Source of the DNA: Sclerotinia nivalis
Lineage: Eukaryota; Ascomycota; Leotiomycetes; Helotiales; Sclerotiniaceae
Assembly (NCBI GenBank): GCA_029531795.1
Contig: JAPEIS010000004.1
Coordinates: 682,001 to 746,000, forward strand
Direction: 5' to 3'
Length of the DNA stretch: 64,000 nucleotides
Shown: positions 44,830 through 54,603 of the stretch, one piece after another
Layout: every line of letters begins with the position of its first letter
Numbering within the stretch: the first letter of the stretch is position 1
Position numbers and translations under genes: made by a program
The notes under the pieces: generated by a model
Seen by the model: only the letters and a program-made list of their open reading frames with translations
Database searches by the model: none
Told to the model about the DNA's origin: nothing

Positions 44830-46784
44830 TTATTCAACAATTGGATCTTCACTTGGTGCCCCAGCCCCTGTACTATCATCTTTCTTCTGAGCAGCTGCGC
44901 CACCAAAAGCCCAACCCATCCAACTTCCCCTCTTAGCCTTCTTATCCTCTTCTTCTTTATCCTGAACCAATTGTAACGGTTTTGGTTTGTTTCCGGCGAA
45001 TTTTCTCGCTTCTTTTCGTGGAGGACTGTAGGTACTAGGCGGTGTGCTGACCTCACCGCTATCTCCGCTTATACTACTGGTTTCGCTCCTGAGACCCGAG
45101 AAACTACCCGCTGTGGGGACTTGACTTAAAGATGTATGGCGAGAAGCGGGTTTACCGGTCATTGGACCAGCCCCAAAAAAGGTTTGCGAGTGTCGGGGGG
45201 TTTGGGGTCCATGAAGGGGTGGCGAGGTTTGACCACCTCTGTACATTTGATTGACGATCGATGCTCCACTGCCGGTATATTGTTCTGATTTGGGACGAAC
45301 TCCTTGTCGAACACTTGATGAACGGCCAACTCCAAATGGAATGCTGGGTGCTGTTTCGGGATCCTGGTTGAGTGTTGAATGGCTCATTGGCATAACTGAT
45401 TGAGGTCTTGGTTTGCGACTTCCCATAGCTACAGTCTTCGCACGTTGAAGAATTGATGCACCACTAGCTTGTTCTTTTGGTGGAGGTGGAAGATCTTTAT
45501 CTTTATTTGCAGGTCCTTTAGTATCTCCAGATTTGAAATCCGAGTCGAGAATGGTTTCGAAATCTTGATGTTGAAGGAGTCGCTCGATAATTTTGTTGAT
45601 ATATAATGTTAAAGCCTTATTCTGGTCCTTGGCAGATTTCAACTCGCCTTCAAGGCGACGGTATTGATCATTCTCGCCTTCATTGTCGTTAAGTTCAGAA
45701 AGCTCGTCTGCGAGAGAAGCTCCTGGTGATCGTCCCTCAAGAGCATTCAGCGCATCAGCGTTTGAAGACGCGCCCATGTATTCGAAATGATCTTTTGAGA
45801 AATCGCCGTTCAATGTCTTTTCTTGTAAAAGTAATTGGAAACTTTCGTTATCTTCCATCAATCTTGCATTCGTCATTCGTGCTTCCAAAAGTAATTTTTC
45901 AACCTCTTGCATTCGTCCACCTCCCATATTTTCAGATTCCACCAATTTGATCTGAGCTTCTGCCAATTCTAGTCGCAAGGATTCAATAAGTCTATCTTTT
46001 TGTAGAAGTAATTTGGAATTGTTGCGAGAATCGCTGCGATTCAATCCGGATGGAGGAGCGAACTGTCCATTTTCGACATTCGGTGAAGTATTATTTGCTA
46101 TAAAGGTTAGCACAATGAATTGTTTATAAGATAATGTGACAACTTACAGCGCCTAGACAATCGTGACTCTTCATCTGACGAAGATCTTTGCGATAAAGAA
46201 TCCTTTAATCGCTGTATGATTGTCTGCATCTCTTCCTCTCGATTTGCCATTTCTTCCCTTTCTTTTGTCATGGAACTTCTCTCGGCTTCATAGATCGATT
46301 CCATCTCCCTCTTTTGTCGAAGAGCATCCCTTTTTTCATTTTGTAAAGTCTCTAATTTCTCTTCGTTCTCATGTAAACGATCCTCCAACTTCCCTTGATC
46401 TTGTAAAGCTTCATCCAACCTTGATTGAAGAACTTGAGCTTGTTTCTGAAATTGCTCTGATATAGTTTCTGTTTTACGAAGTCTCTCTTTCAAATCATCC
46501 AAGAGAGCAATATTCTCGGCCCTCGCCTCATCATCTGCTATAGATGGCACACTATTTGAACTGAGGTTGGAAGTACCAGTGCCCGGTCGTTGCATGGCAG
46601 CTCGTGCGGATAATGGGGTACCACTGCGTATTGAACGATTTCGTGCGTGTGTTCCGTTTGTAGCAGGTGAAGAGTCTTTTGTTGGTGAACGTGTTGCAGT
46701 TCTTGGCGGAATACTTGAAGTATCTGATGATGTTCTGCGACCAGCTCCTAGAGTCACTGGGGGTTTTTTGGTAACTGCTGACAT
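44830..46784 (-). CDS. Fungal coiled-coil protein of unknown function, two exons
   Basis: Exons 46784-46148 and 46097-44830 flank a 50-nt GT-AG intron (donor GTAAGT), giving 634 residues. Residues 1-85 are disordered and Ser/Thr/Pro-rich. About 85-260 form long heptad-type coiled coils (ENIALLDDLKERLRKTE, ERSSMTKEREEMANREE, LIESLRLELAEAQIKL). A further helical segment ALTLYINKIIERLLQHQDFE follows, which I recall as conserved in related fungal coiled-coil proteins. The C-terminal third is disordered, ending in KRGSWMGWAFGG and a charged tail. Many SP/TP sites suggest phosphorylation. A scaffold or cytoskeletal role is plausible, but nothing in the sequence proves it. No signal peptide or membrane segment. 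Confidence 0.9.
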
Positions 46785-48611
46785 TGTGATTACTTGTATC
46801 CTATCCTGAAGAAGGATATAAATCTAAAGTAACGAAACCGTGATCTCGTAATGAAAAACAGATGTGAAACGTGGAATCGTCAAAGTAATAAAGAATGTAG
46901 TGATTGTAGCAATATAGTAATAATATCAATAATCTTATGGTTTATAGAAGATTATGGTGATTGTTGCATGAATGCTAAATGTTTGAATAATTTGAGCCGT
47001 TGCGGATTGAGCTATTCTTAGAGATTTCGTGGTGCTAAAGCTGCCTCAAGATACCTAGTAGTAGTAGGAGTAGTAGGAGTAGTAGGCTGTGAATTTTGGT
47101 TGTTGGAGCAGTGGCTCGGTTTTTCAGTTGCTGTTTACAATTCGCCGCTTCAGCTTAAAATGTAAATATAGAAGCGTTTTATCGTAAATTTTCGTAAGTC
47201 GCGTGAATGCGAGGTAGGGTAGGTAAGATTCGTAGGTAAGATTGGTTGGGAGGTAAGATTTGCGGTAAGTGGACGTGATGTGTAATGTGTGATGTCTGGT
47301 GATTCGAGTGAGGTTACGCAGTAAGGGTGAGTGAGGTGAGTGAGGTGAGTGAGGTAGGGGTAAGTACAAGGTAAGATGCGATGCGATAAGATTTCGTTAT
47401 GTATCTTGATCAACATGTACCGTATGGAGTAAAGTAACCAAGTAAAAGTAACAAAGTAACCAAGTAAAAGTACCAAAGTAACCAAGTAAAAGTACCAAAG
47501 TAACCGCCCTAAATGTGAACGGTTGATGCGGTTGAAAACAAAAATACTGCGTATCGTTGGTCAAAAGTACCAAAGTACAAAATGGGCTTGCATGTATTTT
47601 TTGATCAGGAGATACAAAGCGGAAGACTATAAAGTAGTGAAGGGGATGAAGGGATGAATCCAAGGATGAGCATCTCAAAAAGGAGGGAGTTGTTTCCTTT
47701 TTACACATACGTGTCCAACCCCCTTGTTATTGATATTGATTACCTATGATATTGACATTTTATTTGTATTTTATATTGGTTTATTTATTGTTCTGTTCTC
47801 AGCAACTAAGGTACATAGAAATGAATAAATACTAATTCCTCAAGTACCTCCTATACTCCTATTTCTTTAATATCGGTACCTCGATATAGCCCCGATGTTG
47901 AATGTTGAAAGACTGGAAATGACTGGCTGTTCTCAAAATTCCCTATGACCACTGATTAGGTTCGCAAAGAATTATCCATACAAAATCCCCACAGTGGACC
48001 ATGCGTTTTGATGAATGCATGAATTGATCTTTTTCAAATCTCCGTCTTCACCGTTTTCATAAAGGATACTACCTAGTAGCTATTACTTATTATTACTTGC
48101 CTACGAGGAACAAGCATTCAGCATTTTCATCAAGCTTGATTGATCCCGCAAGAATGAATTACCTGGGAGCCGCGATTTGTTGACATGAGCATGAACTTGT
48201 TTGAATATGGGAAGTCCGGGTGGGAATCTGGGATCATCATTCCTTAATCTTCAGTCAGTATACACAGTACACATCTGAGCACAACATCTGCGAAACATGC
48301 AGGATCGTTTTACATTTTGATATCTCCATAAACCTAGAGAAGTCCAGACGACAAGAAGTGTCATGTAGAGTAGATCCTATCCAAGTTATGTCACGTGTAT
48401 GTTTCTTGCCAAAGTTCTGTCACGTTTTCGATGTCACAGTCTAGTTAGTCGATTTCAGTCTTAGCCTAATCCATCCTTAGCGTCCCGCACTTTGAAAATA
48501 TCCAGAACTTTTCGATCTTTTCAAAAAGCTTCCCCTTCAACCCCAACGAACAACACCAAACTTACATTCCAATACAGCCGGAGCGCATTATTCAATTTCA
48601 AAACCGCAGAG
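46785..48611. other. Divergent intergenic region with tandem repeats
   Basis: Shared promoter space between the coiled-coil gene (minus) and eL30 (plus). It contains GTAGTAGGA triplet-type repeats (47056-47087), GTGAGTGAG runs (about 47325-47357) and the 22-bp array listed separately. No gene recognised. Confidence 0.5.
47431..47505. repeat. 22-bp tandem repeat, about 3.4 copies
   Basis: The unit is AAAGTAACCAAGTAAAAGTA plus AC or CC. Copies differ by one base. It lies about 0.65 kb upstream of the coiled-coil gene start. Confidence 0.85.
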
Positions 48612-49149
48612 ATGGCACCAGCAACTAAGAAGGCTAAGAAGACCGCCGACTCTATCAACAGTCGTTTGGCTCTTGTTATGAAGTCCGGAAAGGGTATACC
48701 AAAAATCAATTTTCCTCGACATGCAATTCAACAAAATACTAATCTTTAATTGACAGTCACCCTCGGATACAAGTCTACTCTCAAGCAACTCCGATCTGGC
48801 AAGGCCAAGCTCGTCATCATCGCCGGAAACACCCCTCCTCTCCGCAAGTCTGAGCTCGAGTACTACTCCATGTTGTCCAAGACTCAAGTTCACCACTTCT
48901 CCGGTAACAACGTACGTACATGAATATTTCATTTGTCAATTATCCGTCTATCGATCAGAACCTTTTAGGTCTGGGAGGACATTACCCAGCGATAAAGTCT
49001 CTCTAGACTTTGGAGGGTATTCAGTTGCTTACTATTTTATCCTTTTATAGATTGAGCTCGGTACTGCTTGTGGTAAGCTCTTCAGATGTTCTACCATGGC
49101 TGTTTTGGATGCTGGTGATTCCGATATCCTCTCTAGCCAAGCTGCATAA
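48612..49149 (+). CDS. rpl30: 60S ribosomal protein eL30, three exons
   Basis: Exons 48612-48693, 48757-48911 and 49051-49149; introns of 63 and 139 nt. The product has 111 residues, the normal length. The sequence shows [58 protein letters not shown] and DAGDSDIL, all typical of the L7Ae-fold eL30, which binds kink-turns in 28S rRNA. An in-frame upstream ATG at 48492 would add a Phe/Ser-rich leader absent from the family, so the ATG at 48612 before [10 protein letters not shown] is chosen. Intron 2 is larger than most here and contains two hairpins. The next ribosomal gene, uL16, follows 659 bp downstream on the same strand. Confidence 0.97.
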
Positions 49150-49808
49150 ATTAGGATTATCAATCATTCAGTATTGGTTGTCGAGGTGGAGAAATTCTAG
49201 ATGAAGGTTCAAGATCAATCATGATTGATTGACCTTTTGATATGTATCATTGTGCATATTCTGCATAGCTTCATAGCATTACGAAATGACATATCTTGTT
49301 CTAGAACTTTTGTGTCTACTTCTACTTGTTGAGTGATGGATTTATACTGTTCCATCTTAATATGTTTGTAACCCGATTTGATTTCAAAAGTGACTCACAC
49401 CGGCTCATTGATTTCTTGAAGGATTTCATTTCGAGCTCGGACTTTCTCAAGAGCGGGATACCGTATACTGAGAACCTTAATGCTGACAATTAATGGTGAC
49501 ATCAAATGATATATAAAGCCCAAGTGATTTCACTTTGAGACATACAGTAATACCTTCCTCCTCCATCCGATTTCTACTTGATTTCAAATACAAAATTGCC
49601 ACTATTCACATCTCCGAAACTCCTGACGTCTCATTTGGGAAATTCCAAGTTTGCCCTAAAATCCTTGTCGCTTAAATATCCATTAAAGGATTAGCGCCAT
49701 TTTGCTGATCAATCAATCCAACTTTCAAAGTCTCTTTTGAATACCCCGTAATCCCTCGAACAAACCATCGACAACAACACCAAAAAGTCCCTCTAGAAAT
49801 CATTCAAG
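49150..49808. promoter_or_regulatory. Spacer and promoter between eL30 and uL16 genes
   Basis: No gene. A CCCTAA element (TTGCCCTAAAAT, around 49651-49662) lies about 150 bp upstream of the uL16 start. CCCTAA-like elements resemble the HomolD/E boxes of fungal ribosomal protein promoters; that assignment is inference. Confidence 0.4.
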
Positions 49809-50853
49809 ATGGCCCGCCGCCCAGCGAGATGTTACCGTTACTGCAAGAACAAGGTACGTACACTTCATTTTAAACCAGCAGAAGTGGCAGAAGATATGCC
49901 GAAATGCGAGATGGATTTGAGGGATATTCGATAATTTGATCGCTCGCCACTTTTTATCAACAATTTCGAACGTACTTGAGCGGCGCAAATCTACGGTCGC
50001 AGAATCACAACAAATAGAAGGAATCAAAAACTGACCAATTTTTCTCACTAGCCATATCCTAAGTCTCGTTTCAACCGTGGTGTTCCCGACCCAAAGATTC
50101 GTATCTTCGATCTCGGTCGTAAGAAGGCAAATGTCGACGAGTTCCCTCTTTGCATTCACTTGGTCTCCAACGAGTATGAACAATTGAGTTCCGAGGCTTT
50201 GGAAGCCGCCCGTATTTGCGCCAACAAGTGAGTTCAACCCGAAGTAATGACGTCGAAGGGAGGAATTTGTTCAAAGTGGAGATCGAATTACAGAAAAAGG
50301 AAATTGGAAAGATGAAGTAGGATTATCGAGTTTGAAACTAATAATTCTTTCAACAGGTACATGGTTAAGTCCGCAGGAAAGGAATCCTTCCATCTCCGTG
50401 TCCGTGCTCACCCATACCACGTCGTCCGTATCAACAAGATGTTGTCTTGTGCTGGTGCTGATAGATTGCAAACTGGTATGCGTGGTGCTTGGGGTAAGCC
50501 AAACGGAACTGTTGCCCGTGTCAACATTGGTCAAATCATCTTGTCCATCAGAACTCGTGACTCTTGTAAGTTTTTATGTTCAAACCTTGATCGATTACAA
50601 TATCTAACATATTTTAGTCCGCCCCAACGCTCTCGAGGCCCTCCGCAGATCACAATACAAGTTCCCAGGTCGTCAAAAGATCATTGTTTCCAAGAACTGG
50701 GGTTTCACTCCTCTCCGTCGTGAGGAATACATGGAGAAGAAGCAAAGTGGAAAGGTTTTGGTCGATGGTGCATACGTTCAATTCTTGTCCAACCACGGAA
50801 AGTTGGCCGATAACATTAGACGTTTCCCAGCTGCTTTCGAGACCGAGGCATAA
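49809..50853 (+). CDS. rpl10: 60S ribosomal protein uL16 (L10), four exons
   Basis: Exons 49809-49853, 50052-50227, 50357-50565 and 50618-50853; introns of 198, 129 and 52 nt. The product has 221 residues, matching eukaryotic uL16. It starts [20 protein letters not shown], followed by [67 protein letters not shown] and [10 protein letters not shown]. uL16 is the late-joining 60S protein lining the P-site/A-site tRNA path, and its loading gates release of the export adaptor Nmd3. The first exon is very short (15 codons), as is common in fungal ribosomal protein genes. No oddities. Confidence 0.98.
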
Positions 50854-51462
50854 ATTGAGTTGTTGATATCAAAGGGGAAATTCGGGGTATGATCAGAAAG
50901 GCGTACATTTGCAATGGCTGGATGGATTAGCAAGGTGTCACATGAAGTGGCAGACACAAATCCAAATCATTGTACCTAAAGGAATCGATTCTACGACTTT
51001 CAAACTCATTATGTTAATTTACATAACTGACGTGTTGATGATGTGATTATTGGTGTTCTTGGTATTGGAATTACATTTGTGACAATCTAACATCGAGGGG
51101 CCGAGTAGGGCGGAAGAAATAGTAGATCATGTCAGTTCACTACACTGAGTACATGTTTGAATTTCTAAGCCAAGGCAAGAAAAGGTAAATTTGAACGCCT
51201 CGAAATATACCTTGATTTGTGATTCAACAAACCAACATGCAATATGACAATCATGACACAACATCTCCTTGGCTCTTTTATCAGATCAGCAAGTCGTGGC
51301 AATGTACTTGAAAGTTTCCAGGGATCTGATTATGTTCTAATATGCCTTAGTGCTGCCAGCCAACCATTTTAGATTGAGAGTGTTTGAGGAGAGGTTAGCT
51401 TGGGGAATGGTTAGTGGGATACAGAGTAGATTATGTAGCTGTGTAGATTGTGTGGTTGGATG

Positions 51463-51507
51463 GATTGGATAGATTGGATAGATTGGATAGATTGGATAGA
51501 TAGATAG
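51463..51507. repeat. GATTGGATA tandem repeat
   Basis: About four 9-bp units followed by GATA units (51502-51517). Confidence 0.85.
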
Positions 51508-52391
51508 ATGGGGTTTTGTGTTTTGTGTTTTATGTTTTATGTTTTATTGTGGTGATGTCTTATATGGATGGATATGGAATGGATATAGAGATGGAAATGA
51601 GGCTGTTGTAATCTGTGAAGGTGGATAAGGAAGTTTGGGTAGAGTTTGGAAGGGAGGGTAAGAGATGATGAGATATAGTATAGGAGATGGCGAGATGAGT
51701 GGTGAGTTTATGAGAGGAATGATGTGATGGATGATGGATTATGGAATCAGATGAATGAGTGTACCTATTAAATGAAGTATTTAGGGAGTGGCTGGATATG
51801 CATATATTAATATCGAGTAAGGGACATCGGATAAGATATGCAGATAATCATTCATTAGGTATTACTAGTATGGATAGTATGGATATTCTGGCTATCAGTC
51901 AGCTAACCAACCTCCGATGCAACATTAATTATATTAGAATTTCTAAATGAACCCGAATTATCCCTTTCTTTCTTTGTTTCCTTTACATCCCATTCTTTCC
52001 TTTCCTTTTTTAATTGCTCATACATCACACCCTCATCCACTCTTTCATCACGGTGAATCAGAAACATTGATATCGAAACACCACTTCCTTATCCATAAAC
52101 AAGCCTTATCCACCAGTCCACGTGTATGCGTGTTGTAAACCAGCTAGTAGTTAGTTATCCAGTCACGCCAGTGAGATTAACCGCTGATCTTGAGAACTTG
52201 AAAAATAGCTACATATTTACATATACAAGAGAACTTTATTTGTTATTTGATTCGAGGAATGAAGATTTTTACTTTGGATTTACTTTTCCCTTTTATTTCT
52301 CAAAGAGTGTAAAGGATTGGATTAATCGTCAAAGAAGGAACAGGGAACCTGCATGCATTTATTCAAACGGCGTTGTGGAACTTGTATGTCG

Positions 52392-52424
52392 AATCAAGTC
52401 AAATCAAGTCAAATCAAGTCAAAT
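52392..52424. repeat. TCAAGTCAAA tandem repeat
   Basis: Three 10-bp units within the putative 5' untranslated or promoter region of the gene at 52759. Confidence 0.85.
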
Positions 52425-52758
52425 CCCGTGTTGAGAATTCAAGAGATATTTATAGGTTAAGAATATACGACGTCAAGAAGAAATCATCTCACTTCATTAG
52501 AACTTTTGGTACATCACCTCATTAAGTCTTCGGTCGTACAACATCATCCTCGATCAACGTCATACGAGGCTCAAACCTCTCGAATTTGCTACGTTATACT
52601 ATACACGAAACCTTCAAACAATCTCATTAATAGCCTATTTTATCTTCGATATCGTTACGACCTACCAAGATTATACCACGAAGACGCGAACGAGATTTAA
52701 GACTCAGATTGTATTGATATTACATATATCTGTACAACGATAAGTGGTACGCGTAAAG

Positions 52759-54603
52759 ATGGCGTTTAGACAACCTACATATCAAACTCCCCGAATATTT
52801 ACACAAACAAGTCAAGATGCAAACTCGCAGACGCAGACAGAACAAAATATACAAGAGAGAGATAATGGAGTAGAAGAAAGTCAAGAATGGGTATTATTTA
52901 CACCAGTGGCGCCGACTTTTACAGAGGGAACATATACAACTAGTACAGGAAGGACTAGAGGGACGCGGACGGCGGGCCATTCAAGGGTTAGTGATTTTGG
53001 AAGTTTAGAAACTGCGGCGAGAAGTTATGGGATTTATGATGATCATGATGTCGATGAAGATGGAGATGCACAGACAGAAGAAGATAATGAGGATGCGGAA
53101 TTGGATTCATTGGATAGTCATTTACATGAGTTTAGGACGGAACCAAGTGTTTATGGGAATAGGGAAGAAGGGGAGGGACCAGTGTTACCAAAACATGATG
53201 GGTTGGGGAGTTTTAGGGTGGATGGAATTGGAGAGGATGCCCAACAACATTTATATGCATTTGAAATGTATAATCCTAGGAGGGTGAGGAGGAGAAGGGA
53301 AAGTTTGGAGATTGGGGATATGGCTTTGGAGAATGGGAGGGCGGCAGAAATGGAGAGAACGAGGAGGATTGAATTGTGGAGGATGGAACAGAGTAAAGCG
53401 TTGGTGGATGAAATACAAAGGGAGACTAGAAGAAGGAAACAATCTATGTCGAGTGAAAAGAGGAGTATTGTTGTTGAGGATAAGGAACAAGAGGATTCGG
53501 CTACATTAAATCATGTCGAGGCGGAACCAACACCAGCAATTATGCGCGAAAATGATAGTTTATGGAATAGACTCACTCGAAGAGTAATACGGGATCTCAT
53601 GGGTATTGATGATGATCTTCTCTCAATTATCTTTGGCGAATCTCTACCGATGGAAGACGATTTATTCAAAACACCAGGAAGAGCGATATCTATTCCTACC
53701 GTCACCCAGCCTGATAAGAGTTCATGGGAATACAGACTTCTTGAACGAATTGCTCGTGAATTAGGATTACTGGTCAATCAACTTTCGGATCATCCAGGTG
53801 CTTTTACTACATATCTTCAAACTCAACAAACACCTCTTCCTTATGCAGGGTTACCTGTCATTCCCGAGTCAGCTTCGAGTAATAATATGAATATGGCTAT
53901 GGATATCCCACTTCCGAATTTAGAACAAGAAGAGATAGAGGAACCTCTCACCTCAACTCTAACTACAGACGCCGATTTAGAATTCCACCCTACTATCACT
54001 CGACCAGTTTCAATACCAAATTCAAGCATTGTTGGTCAGAGACAGGAATTAAAAGATGATTTCACACCAACACAACCATATAGTGCTCCTATCACAAAAG
54101 AGGAATGGGAAAGAGATTTGGATATTACAATGGTCTTTCGATATTTGAAAAGTAGATTTACGAGTAGGGGTGAGAATGTACAGGCCTCAACGGCAGGTTC
54201 GGGTTCAGGCTCGGTATTATCGAAAAGTACGAGAGAGAATCTTGCAGTAGAGAACACACCCGATTCGTTAGCGCGAGCAGCGAGAGTGCGAGCTCATCAT
54301 CCTTTAGTCAACCTCAAAGCAAATAATGGAGGAGTAAGAAAGAGAGTGGGAAGAAGGGGATCTAGTGAAAGTGGTGTCGGCTTAGGATTGGGAGGGTTAG
54401 GTAAAGGGATTGGTGGAAGTGGATTGGGATTAGGAAGTGGAGGAGTACCCATTGGTGGCACACTCAAAAGTTTGAGAATTGGTAGTGGGAGTAGTAGACA
54501 TTATTGGGATATTGGGGGGAGTATTGGGGGAAGTTCTACTAGAGGGAGTGTGGTTGTGGGGGGTGCTGGTGGAGGGGGGATGGGTGCTTGGGGTGAGGTT
54601 TAG
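52759..54603 (+). CDS. Unrecognised fungal protein, acidic N-terminal half and Gly-rich tail, single exon
   Basis: 614 residues from the first ATG (MAFRQPTYQTPRIFTQTS); the frame is open upstream only to a GTG, so I start at 52759. Residues about 85-135 are very acidic (DDHDVDEDGDAQTEEDNEDA). A basic helix follows, with RRVRRRRESLEIGDM and ELWRMEQSKALVDEIQRE. Two similar hydrophobic-aromatic helical blocks come next: SLWNRLTRRVIRDLMGIDDD and SWEYRLLERIARELGLLVNQ. These look like an internal duplication and are probably the conserved core. The C-terminal 80 residues are glycine/serine-rich (GLGLGGLGKGIGGSG) and end in SRHYWDIGGS. There is no signal peptide or clear membrane segment. I do not recognise the family; a nuclear role is possible from the basic patches but unproven. 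Confidence 0.8.
   Translation: MAFRQPTYQTPRIFTQTSQDANSQTQTEQNIQERDNGVEESQEWVLFTPVAPTFTEGTYTTSTGRTRGTRTAGHSRVSDFGSLETAARSYGIYDDHDVDEDGDAQTEEDNEDAELDSLDSHLHEFRTEPSVYGNREEGEGPVLPKHDGLGSFRVDGIGEDAQQHLYAFEMYNPRRVRRRRESLEIGDMALENGRAAEMERTRRIELWRMEQSKALVDEIQRETRRRKQSMSSEKRSIVVEDKEQEDSATLNHVEAEPTPAIMRENDSLWNRLTRRVIRDLMGIDDDLLSIIFGESLPMEDDLFKTPGRAISIPTVTQPDKSSWEYRLLERIARELGLLVNQLSDHPGAFTTYLQTQQTPLPYAGLPVIPESASSNNMNMAMDIPLPNLEQEEIEEPLTSTLTTDADLEFHPTITRPVSIPNSSIVGQRQELKDDFTPTQPYSAPITKEEWERDLDITMVFRYLKSRFTSRGENVQASTAGSGSGSVLSKSTRENLAVENTPDSLARAARVRAHHPLVNLKANNGGVRKRVGRRGSSESGVGLGLGGLGKGIGGSGLGLGSGGVPIGGTLKSLRIGSGSSRHYWDIGGSIGGSSTRGSVVVGGAGGGGMGAWGEV

Larger units (their letters stand above)
50854..52758. 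other. Intergenic with microsatellites
   Basis: It includes a 9-bp array GATTGGATA (51463-51507), GTTTTGTGTTTTATGTTTTA-type runs near 51513-51546, and a 10-bp array TCAAGTCAAA (52392-52424) that lies upstream of the next gene. No gene supported. Confidence 0.5.

Noticed and set aside
47431..47505. CRISPR-like array
   Set aside because: Units are contiguous without unique spacers and the genome is eukaryotic.
48492..48611. N-terminal extension of eL30
   Set aside because: The upstream in-frame ATG adds a leader not found in the eL30 family; it is probably 5' untranslated sequence.
52744..52758. Five-codon upstream extension of the acidic/Gly-rich protein
   Set aside because: It begins with GTG; the ATG at 52759 is the first standard start.
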